A stretch of 64,000 bases of DNA, taken from positions 52,173,600-52,237,599 of the forward strand of contig NC_082702.1 of the NCBI RefSeq assembly GCF_949987515.2. Reading direction: 5' to 3'. The DNA comes from Delphinus delphis. Its lineage: Eukaryota > Chordata > Mammalia > Artiodactyla > Delphinidae. The translations under genes and the position numbers were made by a program. A model generated the notes under the pieces. The model had not been told where the DNA came from, searched no databases, and saw only the letters and a program-made list of their open reading frames with translations. This document shows, in pieces, positions 22,708 through 33,615 of this stretch (the stretch's first letter is position 1; the number at the start of each line of letters is the position of its first letter).

Positions 22708-22834
22708 CTGTTTGTGTACACGGAGATGGAGGGGGCGGCCAGCGTGTCTGGAAGGCCCCCGGGCAGTCCCCACCCGGCAGGACGGCGGCCTGCATGTGCC
22801 CCACAGCTCCTAGCAGCTGGGGCACTATGGCTGT
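22708..22834 (-). pseudogene. PKD1L2: PKD1L2 exon: GAIN region, frameshift
   Basis: Acceptor CTTTTCCAG, donor AACAG/GTAACC. In phase with the previous exon it reads IVPQLLGAVGHMQAAVLPGG; the second half, LPGGLPDTLAAPSISVYTN, is in another frame. The exon is 127 nt, one base less (or two more) than the flanking phases need, and the switch lies near 22766-22774. The helix LLGAVGHMQAA and the SISVYT strand are recognisable parts of the polycystin GAIN domain. Confidence 0.82.
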
Positions 22835-23384
22835 CTGGAAAAGGAAGCAGGGGACACTGCTGTGGACCGGTGTCTGTATACCACCTCTGGTTACTGCCAC
22901 CAGGCTAGTGAGCCCTTTGGCAGGGACTGGCAGAGGAGCAAGGCGGAGACCATGATGGAAGGCCCCTTCCTGGGCACCAGGCGCTGTAGGGAGCCAAGAG
23001 TGAGCACTTAGAAGATTCCAGGCTCTGCCAGCAGGTGCTTTACCTCCCCTGCTTGGCAGAGGGGGAGACAGAGGCACAGAGAGAGTGATGACTTGCGGTG
23101 GCCACGCACTGATAGGGGGAAGTGCCGGGATCACGGCAGGGCTCACTGTGCGCCTGTCCGTGCTGCTCCATTGGACCCTGACATCTGCCCACAGCCCAGG
23201 TCTTATTCGTGGGGAAATGGAAAGTCACAGGCAGAGCCATTGCACGGGGTCACTCGGGCTCAGACTCCAGTCCCCATGCAACCCAAGCCCTTGGGTGAAG
23301 ATGTGGCGTCGCTGAAGCCAAGGCAGGCGTGGGGAGCAGGAGGGCTGGACGTCTGTGCAGAATTCCTATCAGTGCGCAGGCTGC

Positions 23385-23860
23385 GCGTGTGTGCATGCAT
23401 TATGTCTGATGGGTGTGCGACCGTACGTGCGTGAATGTGAGTGTTATGTGTGTGTTGAGGGGGACTGGGTGTGAATGTGTGTGTGTGAGTGTAAGTGTGT
23501 GAATGTGTGTCTGAGTGAATGTGGTTTGAGGGTGTGGGAGTATAAGTATCTGAGCATGAATGAGTGTGCGTATGTGGTTTTGTGTGTGACTGCAACCATA
23601 TATGAGAGTCTGTGTGTTTGTGTGACTGTGTGGCCCTGTGTGAAGATAGGAGTGTAAATGTGCATGTGTGTGAGTGTGTGCTGGAGTGTTTGCTTCCCGA
23701 TGTATGTGAGCATAAATGAGTGCCTAGAAGTGTGTGTGAATGTGTGTGTGTGATTGAAGGTGTGTATGAGTGTTAGTGTTCGTGGGTGTGTGTGAGTGTG
23801 TGGATATGTGTTTGAGTGTGTTTGTGTGACCACGTGCGAGAATGTGTGTGTGAGTTCTTC
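23385..23860 (+). repeat. GT-rich minisatellite
   Basis: Nearly 480 bases of GTGTGTGAGTGT, GAATGTGTG and GTGTGTGACTG units without a fixed period. Apparent ORFs on the minus strand (His/Thr/Ser-rich) are repeat translations. Confidence 0.88.
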
Positions 23861-24429
23861 TTGAATGCAGTGATGGCTCCGCATGGTAAAGGGCTGTGGA
23901 GCAGCAGGTAATGGGTTCTGTGGCTCCGTCATGATGATGTTCTGGGGGCTGCGGCCGCATGAGGCTGTGCTGCAGCTCTTCTTACTCTGGGGGCTGCCTC
24001 TCTTCTAAAGATGTTCTGTATCCTTGGCTAAATGAACCAGGAGTTGGATTCAAACTTGCAAAGGTGAGCCTACGATCTCTCCAACGGGTGGCCTCTCCAG
24101 GATGAGGCAGAGCTTGTCCACCTACTACAGATGAGGAGATGAGGCTGCAGGAAGTTGTGTCACTGGCCCACGTCACAAGGCTTGTGAGTGACAAGGTCAG
24201 GGTTCAAACTCAGGCCGCCTCTTTTGAAGGCTGCACTTGGCCTGCTGTACCACACTGCCTCCCAGAAGCTCTAGTCTCTGGAGCCTTTCTTTCAGCTCCT
24301 AGAAGGGACTTTAACCTCAGTGCCTCAGTTTCCTCATCTGCAAGATGTGGAGAAAGATCCACCTAGAAGTGCTGGTATGAGCTGGGCACGCGGTAAGCGT
24401 GACGTCTGTGTCTGGGCTGGGACACCTAC

Positions 24430-24613
24430 CTGGCTGCCATTGGCCCCTGCAGGCTCTTCTGGTCTGTCCCTCAGGAAAGCTTCCAGCACGCTGCACACAG
24501 CCTGGAACCAGGTCTCCGGTGGCCTCCTGGTGCCTCTGGTCCTCAGGATGGGCCTTGGCACTCACTGCCAACAGGGCCTCACTGGCATGCTGCAGAGCCC
24601 AGCTGGCCTCCTG
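24430..24613 (-). pseudogene. PKD1L2: PKD1L2 exon: GAIN helical subdomain, +1 frameshift
   Basis: Acceptor GTGAGCCCAG, donor CAGCCAG/GTAGGT, 184 nt where 183 fits. The first frame reads QEASWALQHASEALLAVSAK, AHPEDQRHQEATGDL; the protein continues one base later as FQAVCSVLEAFLRDRPEEPA and ANGSQ. The extra base is one C of CC at 24508-24509 on the plus strand. Removing it joins both halves and keeps codon-boundary phases on either side. Confidence 0.87.
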
Positions 24614-24784
24614 CTGGGCTCACCCCAAGGAGGAGGAAGAACAGCATGCGCCCCTGCCTGGGTTAGATCAGCCTCTGGGCCATTCCAGGGACCAGCGCTG
24701 CAGTGGAGGGGAGCAAGGTGGGGGCTCAAGCCACGGAAAATCTGGGCTGGGCCCGTCACACAAGCTGCCTGTGTCGCTGACTTG

Positions 24785-25160
24785 AGGCCAGGTGTCTCTT
24801 CCCTATCATGTGCTAAGTTCCTTCAGGACACTAGCCTCATGCATCTCTGGATCTTTCCCAGAGTGCCTTGCACAATGCCCAGCACAGAGTAGGCATTCAG
24901 TAAACATTCACTGAATTGAGATAGCCGGCCGGCTGGATGGCTGGCTGGATGGATGGACATAGCACTTACTCCGATTTTGTAATTATATGTGTATTTGTGA
25001 AACGGTTTAGTAACTGGTGGGCCCAGTTGTCTAAAAGTGCCATGAAGGCAGAGGCCATGTCTATGTGATTTGCTGATGAATTTTCAATGAGTTGCATGGT
25101 ACCTGGCACATACTAGGCATCGGGGAAGCACTTGTTGAATGAATGAAAAAATTAATGCGT
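24785..25160 (+). repeat. L2 3' fragments
   Basis: Two L2-type tails: CCTTGCACAATGCCCAGCAC with TAGGCATTCAGTAAACATTC, and GCATGGTACCTGGCACATAC with GTTGAATGAATGAA. A short GGCTGGATGG array lies between them at about 24925-24958. Confidence 0.65.
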
Positions 25161-25406
25161 GGATAAATGAGTGGAAGGGTGGAGAGACGGATGTATATGT
25201 ACGTGTATAGATGTATGTGCATAGAAGGGATGCATGAGCAAATGGATGTGTAAAGTGGGAAGTATGATGTTAGGGTGATCAGGGTCCCAGAAATAAAGGT
25301 CAGCATAGCAGGCTCCAGGACCAGGAATGGGAGGGGGACAACCTCCTGACAGAGTGGGTGGGGCAGAGCCAAGACAGCTGTCCCCTTTACCGCTTACGGC
25401 TTCTTT

Positions 25407-25645
25407 TTTTTTTTTTTTTTAACATCTTTATTGGGGTATAATTGCTTTACAATGGTGTGTTAGTTTCTGCTTTATAACAAAGTGAATCAGTTATACATAT
25501 ACATATGCTCCCATATCTCTTCCCTCTTGCGTCTCCCTCCCTCCCACCCTCCCTATCCCACCCCTCCAGGCTGTCACAAAGCACCGAGCCAATATCCCTG
25601 TGCCATGCGGCTGCTTCCCACTAGCTATCTATCTTACTACGTTTG
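25407..25645 (-). mobile_element. Truncated young L1 3' end
   Basis: Poly-T, then AACATCTTTATTGGGGTATA and AATTGCTTTACAATGGTGTG, the reverse complement of a ruminant/cetacean-type L1 3' end. It is flanked by a perfect 13-base duplication TTACGGCTTCTTT (25394-25406 and 25646-25658). 5'-truncated and non-coding. Confidence 0.9.
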
Positions 25646-26387
25646 TTACGGCTTCTTTATTGACATTTGGCAGCGTTGGGAACGTGGTGATTCAATTTGA
25701 GTTCTCCAAGAAGCAGGCCCTAAGGCAAGAATTTGACAACCAGTCATTTATTTGGAGATAATCCCAGGAAATGCTGGAAGCAGAATGGGGAAGTGAGACA
25801 GGGAAGGGTAGGAAGCCAGTCCAGGGGGTGTGATCAAGCCACTTACCTGGGGCTCAGTCCTACTTGGGAGGTCTCCACCAAGAGGAGCAGGGGAGCCAGG
25901 GTATCTGTACCCCAGCCCATTAGTCACTGAGAACTGCATTGACCCCCTGATATGTCCAACCTGCCATGTGGGCAGGCAGAATGGACTCTGGAGGGGAGGT
26001 CAGAGAAGGCCCCCAGGCAAAGAAAGGCAAGAGCTGGCAGCTGGACATCACAGTGCACTCAAGTGGGGGACATGGTCATGTCAGCAGCAGCATCTGGACA
26101 CACCCTTGAGCACCCAATGATTAGTTAGATTCAGGTGCGCACTGGCTAGTGGGGGAGTGAGGTGTGTGAGCACACAGGCCATCACAAGCAGAGGGAGACC
26201 CAGGGCTGTGAGTGGGGCACCTTCCCTCCCTTGGCATCGCCCATGTGGGACCCTTGGGAACAAGAAGGCAGAAGTCTCGGAGGCCCTGTGACTGAGGGAC
26301 CTGCGACCTGGGTTGGGGTTTGTTGTCAGCCACCCACTGCAGAGGTGCATGTCCTATTGCCTGGCTCAGCGGGTGGGAACTACTCAC

Positions 26388-26500
26388 CTGGGCCAAGGGC
26401 GTGAGCTCCTCACTGCGGCGGGTCACCTCTTTCAGTGCCTTGGCCAGCTCCTGCACCTTCTGCATGTCCCCCAAGGTGGTGCTGACTGCAGGCAGTGACC
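26388..26500 (-). CDS. PKD1L2: PKD1L2 exon: helical segment after the REJ core
   Basis: Acceptor CTGTCTGCAG and donor GCCCAG/GTGAGT bound 113 nt. It encodes GSLPAVSTTLGDMQKVQELA, KALKEVTRRSEELTPLAQ. This amphipathic helix (TTLGDMQKVQELA...EVTRRSEEL) matches the helical subdomain that precedes the GAIN beta-sandwich in polycystin-1 proteins. It ends on a codon boundary and is intact. Confidence 0.88.
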
Positions 26501-26684
26501 CTGCAGACAGAGGATGTGCTCTCTGACCTTGGCATAGACATAGAAAGGTGGGGAGAGGAAATGTAATTCCAGTGGCTTGATGAATCTGTTTCAGAAAGAT
26601 TTGGGGTCTGAGAAAGTGACCAGGCTCATGTGGGGTTTTCCAAAGCTGGTAGACCTCTTCTTGTCTCCTGGGATGTGTGGTGGG

Positions 26685-27240
26685 CAGAATCATAGCCTCC
26701 CAAAGATAGCTACATCCTAATCCCTGAAATCTATGGATATGTTACTCACATGGCAAACGGCACTTCGGCAGAATCGCTTTGGAGATTTGATTAAGTTAAG
26801 GATTCTGAAATGGGGAGAATGTCCTGTATTAACCAGTTGGGACCAATGTAATCACAGGGGTCTTTACTAGAGGGAGGTAGGAGGGTCAGAGTCAGAGAAG
26901 ATGTGATGATGGAGGCAGAGGTGGTGGAGAGGGAGAGGGAGATGGAGATGGGGACAGAGGGACAGAGGGAGAGGGGTCGGGGTCAGGATTTGAAGATGCT
27001 GATGTTGAAAATGGAGCAGGAAATGTGAGCAGCTTCTAGAAGCTGGAAAAGCCAATGGGTGGATTCTCCTCTAGAGCCTCCAGACAGTTCACAGCCCCGC
27101 CACCGCTTTGGTTTTAGCCCAGTGAGACTCATTTCAAACTTCTGACCTCCAGAAATGTAAGATAATAAATTTGTGTTGTTTTAAGTCATAAAGTTAATAG
27201 TTATTTGTTATAGCAGCAGGAGGAAACTAATACAGGATGT
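26685..27240 (+). mobile_element. MLT1-like MaLR LTR with internal GGAGA-rich tract
   Basis: Begins TGTGGTGGGCAGAATCATAG and ends AGGAAACTAATACA, with GACCTCCAGAAATGTAAGAT and TTTGTGTTGTTTTAAG. A purine-rich tract (GGAGAGGGAGAGGGAG) sits at about 26920-26980. Solo LTR. Confidence 0.75.
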
Positions 27241-27285
27241 CTCAAGCTTTCTCCAAATCTTGAAATCAAATCTGTAGTATCTGGG

Positions 27286-27405
27286 GAATTCCCTGGCAGT
27301 CCAGTGGTTAGGACTCTGCACTCTCACTGCTAAGGGCCTGAGTTCGATCCCTGGTCAGGGAACTAAGATCCCATGTGCCACATGGCACGGCCAAAAAAAA
27401 AAAAA
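27286..27405 (+). mobile_element. CHR-type SINE, short form
   Basis: GGAATTCCCTGGCAGTCCAG, GTTCGATCCCTGGTCAGGGA and CACGGCCAAAAAAAAAAAAA; tRNA-derived head with poly-A. Confidence 0.88.
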
Positions 27406-27724
27406 ATCTGTAAAACCTGGCATTATTTAAAAACACATGGTGTCTCAGGGTCTCACTGTGACTAAAATGGCATGAAATTCAGAAATTGGATTACTTTGTT
27501 GGCCCAGTATGGATGGGAGGTCTTGTTGCAGACTTGGGTCCCTGTGTGCCTTTGGGGCAATGGGGACAAGGATCCCTCCGGCCATCCCCCAACTCCAGCC
27601 TTAAGCCAGACCTCCTGCGGCTTCTGGGGAGCATGCTTTCTAAGGCGCAAAGCCCTAATGAGAGGCGCTGGCTTTGGCTGAGGCAGAGAAAAACCTAAGA
27701 ATATAATTTTAACACCACCCCATC

Positions 27725-27930
27725 GAACTTTCTGCGTTTATAGAGATGTTCTGTCCCTGTTTTGTCCAGTAACATAGCCACTTGCCAAATGTGACTACAT
27801 ATTAAGCCCTTGAAATGTGGCTAGTGCAACCAGAGAACTGAATTTTTAACTTTATTTCATTAAAAGTCATTTTAATTTAAATGTACATGGCCAGACATGG
27901 CTCATGCAACAATCTGGAAGAACACAGATA
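27725..27930 (+). repeat. Old DNA-transposon-like repeat
   Basis: TGTCCAGTAACATAGCCACT, CCCTTGAAATGTGGCTAGTG and the T-rich middle match the family at 740-1235. The stretch 27930-29380 shows no recognisable gene. Confidence 0.5.
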
Positions 27931-29540
27931 GAGGTGAGTAATCCCTCTTACCCTCCCGTCCTGCTTGCTACTCACAGCTCACTCTTCTAACCGTCTAACA
28001 GTCGTTCACAGCAGCTGCAGAGTTTGAGCATGTCTGCCAACAGCTCAGGGTGCAGCCAGGCTTCCATTCAGGGCGTGACTTGGATGGAGGAAAGAATAGC
28101 CCTGTCTATGAGGGGACTCCTGTCAGAACGTTCTGGAAGGAAAGTCAGGTAATGGATAATCTCATGTTTGCCTCTGCAGCTCTTCCCCATCCTTGGTCGC
28201 CATCCTGGAGGCTGCTTTCATGGAGATGTCACTGGCTGCTGAGCCTCTGGCTCGTGGATTCACTCAGCGGGAGAGGAGAGGGCAGGAGGAGAGAGAGCTG
28301 GAAGCTTTGCTCCCAGCGCCCTCCCTGCCGGGGTTGCCTGCCTCATCCTTCAAAGCCACCGCTCCTACCGGGGAGCCCCCTCCATGCGTAGCTGCCCCTT
28401 GAGGATGCTGGTCACTTCAGGGTGAGCCCCTGGGGTCCTGTGTTCTCTCTCATTTGTTTCTGAAACCTTGCCCCCGGTTTTCTTAACAGAGCCCTTCTTA
28501 AAGTCTTCTCCATTGCCCAGTTAGAGCTTGACATCTGTCTCCTGACAGGACTCTGGTGTTTCATGAGAAGACCTTGTGTCAGGCTGTGCAGTCTGTGTGC
28601 TTAGGACCCTAGGGCATCTGAAGGGAAGTTTGCTGTAAGTTATGCCCGGGGTGAATGAGAGCCAGGTGGGGTGTGTGGGGGGTGGGAGTGAGGGAACTAG
28701 GTGAAGGAAGGGGCTGCGGTGAGAGGGCTGGAGGTGGGCAGGGGAAGAGCGAACCTGGGTTTGCTCCTGTCTTCACCACCTACTGGAAATGTGGACTCAG
28801 GAAAGCTGCTCACATTCTCGGCACCGTGCTGAGGACTTTCAGGCAAACCCTTCAGGAGCCAGAGGAGCCTGTCTTCTGTCCTCCGTGCCCAGCAGGTGTG
28901 ACGCTGTGTGTGGTGCACGCAGGTAGCATGGCTGGGAGCACACACCGGGAGTGGAAGTAATCATACCTTTTGCCAGAGTTGTTTCTAATGTTGTAGCACA
29001 TGGAATGGCCATTTTTGTGGATTGAAACTGGTTGAATGTTGGCAATTTCATATGATTTGACCCACAGCTACAGTGAATGTAATTCTTAACATTCACCACA
29101 ACCTTATGAGGAAAATACTATTATTGTCCCTGTTTTCCAGGTGGGGAAACTGAGGCTTAGAGAGATTCAGGCCTGTGTTAATAGAGATGGTAAATGACAG
29201 AGCTGGGACAACATCAAACCATTAACCGTATGACCAAGATGGGGTCACTTTTCTCCTCTGGGCCTCGGTTTCATCCTCTTCAGTAGGAAGAGACTGGAGT
29301 GGTACCCTCTACATTCCCTCCCGCCCTAGAAACCTGTGGCTCCGTGAGGCTGAGCAGAGAAAGCAGGCTTCCTTCATCCTGTGTCACTCACTGAAAGGAC
29401 CAGAAGAGGGAGGTGACATCAACAACTCGGGAGGCACCAAAGACTTCTCCACAGATCCATGGACCCCACTGCCCACCCCGAGTGGCTGCATACAGACCCC
29501 AGGGCCCCAGCAAAGGGACAAAGGAGTCCATCGGGAGCAC

Positions 29541-29734
29541 CTTTTGCTGGCGTCCTCTCTCAGCGGCTGCCCGGAGCCCGGCCCTTGGCACTGCTGGTCC
29601 AGCACGGATGACACAGACCTGGCCAGCTGGAAGAGCTGCTCAGGGCCATGCCCGCCCTGCAGAGTGGCGGTGACATTGTCCCACACTGCGGCCTGAAATG
29701 CTGCATCCTCCACACGGGTGCCTCCACGTGCGGC
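29541..29734 (-). CDS. PKD1L2: PKD1L2 exon: REJ domain (3' border uncertain)
   Basis: Acceptor CTCCCATTAG starts on a codon boundary, as required. The frame is GGTRVEDAAFQAAVWDNVTA, then GHGPEQLFQLARSVSSVLDQ and a Gly/Ser/Pro stretch. The likely donor AAAAG/GTGCTC is weak and leaves two bases of a codon, whereas the next exon needs one base supplied. Either a small exon has been missed, or a lesion sits near the end of this one. The helical SVSSVLD part is the repeat-like helix region expected between REJ and GAIN. Confidence 0.78.
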
Positions 29735-30179
29735 CTAATGGGAGACCAGAGACATGCTCAGAGCAGGAGGGTCTCAGCCCATCGGTTCTTGTTCCAGAAC
29801 CTGGAGCCTGAAGTTCCTGGCCTGCACGTGGTGAAGCAGAGCAGGGCTGGACGGCTTGGCGCCTGGCATGGGGGCTCTTCCGAGGCTGGAGGGCAGGGGA
29901 CCCACTTGTGCCAGCAGCCAATGGCCACCAAAAGCAAGTCTCAGGCAGGTCATTACTTCTCCCCTCACTGCCCTCCTCATCGTGCTCTCAGGCCCTTCCA
30001 CTCCAGCACGCTTCTGACCCTTGAAATTCACTTGAGATTTTATCCAGCCTCTGCCTTATAGACCTGTTGGCTGATCTGGGTCCTCCTTCTTCTGGACTCT
30101 GAAGGCACTTGGCCTAACTCACCTCTGGATCCTTCTGCCCCCATCTCCCTCAGGTCCCCCACCCCAAGTCCCCCAGGCC

Positions 30180-30310
30180 CTTCCCCTATACTGGCCACTA
30201 GTCATAAGATCTACAAAGGTAGAGACCACATCTCTTTTGTCCACGGCTATATCCCCAGGACCGGGCACATAGTAGGTGCTCTATAAATACACGTTGAAGG
30301 AATGAATGAA
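30180..30310 (+). repeat. L2 3' end
   Basis: GGTAGAGACCACATCTCTTT, CCGGGCACATAGTAGGTGCT and GAAGGAATGAATGAATC. A second, diverged L2 tail lies just beyond the assembly gap at 30994-31105. Confidence 0.75.
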
Positions 30311-30422
30311 TCAACCACTCATCTGGTCATACCCTCGGCTCCCTTCAACCCGGCCACCCTTTTGTTGAGGTTTAGACAAGTCAAGAAGTTGTCTTAGTAG
30401 AGAAACAGTGGCTGCCACCCAC

Positions 30423-30568
30423 CTTAACCGCTGCCTGGGTCTGCTCTCTGTCACCCACGTGATTGCAGACAGAAATGACCACTGTCAGCATGAAGTCATT
30501 GTTTCCTGCTCCAAGTGGCAGATGAACTGATGGGAGGGCAGGTTCAGGGCCACAGTGTAGACAGGAAC
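30423..30568 (-). CDS. PKD1L2: PKD1L2 exon: REJ domain
   Basis: Acceptor CATCTGCCAG, donor TTAAG/GTGGGT, 146 nt. It reads [20 protein letters not shown] then [20 protein letters not shown] and QTQAAVK, a typical beta-strand and turn pattern of the REJ module with a conserved Cys pair at the start. It accepts a one-base split codon from the previous exon and ends on a codon boundary, which the next exon continues. No lesion. An assembly gap lies about 230 bases upstream in the intron. Confidence 0.87.
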
Positions 30569-30793
30569 CTGGCAGATGGACATTGGACAATTAGGGGGGC
30601 ATCTCCAGGCCCCATGGACACTGTAAACCCACCAAGGTACAGCCTGATGACAAGGACACAAAAGCCATAGCTCGTGAAGTCACGGCAGGCACTCGTGGAC
30701 TCCATACTTCCCGGGAAAAGATGGCCGTTTATGCCAATCCACTGTCGTCTCTAAGTAATCACATGCTGCTGTGACTTTGGAATAATTTTACTA

Positions 30794-30993
30794 NNNNNNN
30801 NNNNNNNNNNNNNNNNNNNNNNNNNNNNNNNNNNNNNNNNNNNNNNNNNNNNNNNNNNNNNNNNNNNNNNNNNNNNNNNNNNNNNNNNNNNNNNNNNNNN
30901 NNNNNNNNNNNNNNNNNNNNNNNNNNNNNNNNNNNNNNNNNNNNNNNNNNNNNNNNNNNNNNNNNNNNNNNNNNNNNNNNNNNNNNNNNNNNN
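30794..30993. other. Assembly gap of 200 N
   Basis: A run of exactly 200 N, so probably a placeholder length. It lies in an intron between the REJ exons at 30423-30568 and 32244-32407, so exon content is unlikely but not excluded. Confidence 0.99.
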
Positions 30994-31105
30994 GTCAGAG
31001 ACCTCCTCTCTTTTGTTCACTGCTGTATATCTAGGACCTAGAACGGAGCCTGACGTTCAATACGTCTGCTGTAAGAGTGAATGAATGAATGAATATCCTT
31101 CGTAT
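30994..31105 (+). repeat. L2 3' end adjoining the gap
   Basis: GTCAGAGACCTCCTCTCTTT, TAGAACGGAGCCTGACG and GTGAATGAATGAATGAAT. 31105-32240 shows nothing else recognisable. Confidence 0.7.
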
Positions 31106-32243
31106 CCTTAAAGGGGACCCGCCTATCATTGGAATCACTTCATTGTAGTGTGCGGACAATCACGACGTTCTTGAATTGTAATTGACAACTCATTTTTATA
31201 TGGTCACACTTCCCTGCCCCTTACTGGAGCAGCTAGCCTGGCGTCTCCATTTAGGAGGACACAGGTTTGAAATGAAATCTGCTTACCTTCCTTGAATTGG
31301 TCCCTTCCAGGCTCAGACCCAGTAGCGGCCCTCTGAACAGCCCTGCATTCCATGTCCATCTAACGGGCACCCCATGAAAACCACAATCCCTTGGGTCTGA
31401 GAATGGGGCCCCTCCATCTTTGCCTAGTCAATGGGTTCAGTTTATGTCCTTGTGGTGTTTAATGCCGGACCCTGGGGAGCACCCCTGCAACACTCCTGGA
31501 GCCTAGGTTTGCAGGAAGGTCCCAATCTGACTGGCACATTTTCAGAGCTCTTGTGAGGGTCACAGAATGCCAAAGGCCATTGGGAGGAGACAAGGACTCA
31601 AACGGGCCCGCCAAGGACCAACCACCCCCAAATCGGAAGAGCAGAGGCAATGTGGGCGCTCACCCCGTCTCTCCTGCTGATGCCCTGCTGCTGTCTTGGG
31701 TGTGGGTTGTGGTGACAGGACACTGGCTGGGGCACTGAAGTGGGGTGGCATCAGCATGCTCCGTCCTCTCCTGTAAACCTGTGCAAACAGGTCTCGTCTC
31801 AGCTCAGCATGCTCTGTGACATCGCCCATTCCCAGCTACCTCCCGCAAAGTGGGGTCAGTAGCATCGTGGATGGTTCTGTGAACCAGGCCACCCCTGTCC
31901 TGAGTGGCTCCAGGGGTCGGGGCTACTCCGAGTGTGCACTGAGGAGTGGTATCCTGGTAGCGACCCCACGTGGTCACACTTCTGCATATCCTCCTCCATT
32001 TAGCCTGTTCCACGTCCCTCATGCCACGATAGAGGTTGTTTTGGCCTCCACAGTTGTGGAGAAGATAGGGAGTTACTGCTTCTCACCTCGCTGAGATGTG
32101 TGGCAGGGTCTGTGTGCCTGGGGGCGGGGCTTCAGGGTCATCCTGCAAACCTCTCTCACACATGGAACATATTCTTTGCAGCTCCCGGAGAGAGACAGGC
32201 ACCTATTCAGGAGATGAGGGGAGAGCTAGTCCCAAGCCGCTAC

Positions 32244-32407
32244 CTGACTCCAGGCAGAAGCAGTACTCCAGGAGCCCCAGGGCGGCGGAAGCGTTGCAGA
32301 AGATGGCAAAGCTCGTCAGAACAGTGCCCTCCTCTGGGGCAGTGGTACAGGTGGGCAGTGGGAGCTGATCACGTAGGTGCCCTCCCTGTAGGCGTGCCGG
32401 GTCACTG
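32244..32407 (-). pseudogene. PKD1L2: PKD1L2 exon: REJ domain with -1 frameshift
   Basis: From acceptor CTCTCCCCAG the inherited phase gives [14 protein letters not shown]. The next recognisable block, [16 protein letters not shown] followed by [20 protein letters not shown], is one base out of frame and runs to donor GTCAG/GTAGCG. The block carries the REJ pattern C-x-V/T-x-P-x-x-G-T-x-L. One missing base just after YVIS (near 32363) reconciles both halves and restores 165 nt and the phase to the next exon. Confidence 0.83.
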
Positions 32408-32639
32408 CTGGGGAGAGGAGACGGAGGGTGCTTAGGGGGCTGTGTGAGGCGCACAAACTCCGCCATGGTTCACGATCTCCTGGGAGCTTGTTCAACATGC
32501 AGGTTCCCAGGCCCCTCTCCAGGGCCTCAGACCTCTCTGTAGATTCTGGGGTGGGGCCCAGAAATCTGCATATCTAACAACTCCCACGCCCACCCCCTCA
32601 CCCCCTTGATGCAGGGCATTCCAGGGTCTCTGAGAAACT

Positions 32640-33125
32640 GGGCAGAGATAGAATCCCAGTCCTGCCATTTACTATCCATGTGACCTTGGCTTTCACCTTT
32701 TTAAGAATCAGTTTCTCATCTGTAAAATGGGGCTAATAATAATAGCTTCCTCCCAGGGCTTTAGTGAGGAGGGAGTATATCGGGAAACAAGACTTGCTCA
32801 AGAGACCGAGTTAGGACGGGCCACAGCCAGGATCTGGAAACACGCAGAACTCCCCCCAAACCATGGGCTCCCATAGCACCATGAAGAGCCCCCAGCTAAG
32901 CTGCGCCAATACCCCACACCACCCGTTATAATCACCTGGTTTTTCAAAAGGAGTGCACACCTGGAAGAGCTGGGCATAGAGGATTTTAATCAATTAAAAT
33001 GAATTCCCTGGCCTACACTTAATTCAGAAGGTTTGGGGTGAACCCAGGAGTGTGCATTTTAAACTAGTACCCCAGGTTATCCTGGGCAGGTGGTCTATGG
33101 GCCACTTTGAGAAATACTGAATCAA
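32640..33125. repeat. MIR followed by an hAT-type fragment
   Basis: 32640-32800 has TGTGACCTTGGCTTTCACCT and CATCTGTAAAATGGGGCTAA (MIR). 32930-33120 has TAATCACCTGGTTTTTCAAA and a GGCCACTTTGAGAAATACTG end typical of hAT MITEs. Confidence 0.55.
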
Positions 33126-33490
33126 AGGAATGCACCTGAAAAAGAATAATCACCCCATTATTTATCTTTTTGAGAGTCTACTTCTCCTGCTGCTCTGGGC
33201 TTGTTTTAAGTGAGAAGCACTGAATCGCCTGGCAGGACGTGCAGGCTGCACACCCCACTGCTTTTACCACTGATGGTGTGTCATCCACCCTGCATCATAC
33301 AGTTCAGAGGCGGGTGTTTCTGTTCTGCCGTTTGCATGAGTGGAAATTGAGGCACAGAGACCTTGAATCCGATGCCTGAAGTCTTCCAGTTAGAAGGCGG
33401 CGGTGGTGGGATTCACACCAGAGCCTGTGTATGGCCCCCGCCCTGCACTGATGTCCCCTGTTTCAGCGCTCCTGGGTTTGTCTTGCTCAC

Positions 33491-33615
33491 TGTCTGCAGG
33501 AGACAGGATCTGTGACATGAGACTGAAGGAGGCCTTCCGACCTCTGACTCTGGTTCCGGTGGCCTGGCTGCGGGTCCTCAGGAAGGAGCTGTTCAGCAGC
33601 AGGGTGGCGGTGTCG
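33491..33615 (-). CDS. PKD1L2: PKD1L2 exon: REJ domain (borders tentative)
   Basis: In the expected phase the sequence reads [20 protein letters not shown] and then [19 protein letters not shown] to a good donor GACA/GTGAGC. LLLNSS followed by an Arg/Ser-rich turn is the kind of strand seen in REJ domains. The acceptor is again a CAGAG doublet in which the second AG keeps the frame. The last 20 residues are less convincing than the first 20, so the true 3' border could be earlier. Confidence 0.65.

Noticed and set aside
23260..23932. Long His/Thr/Ser-rich frames on the minus strand
   Set aside because: Translation of the second GT-rich array, no domain and no splice context.
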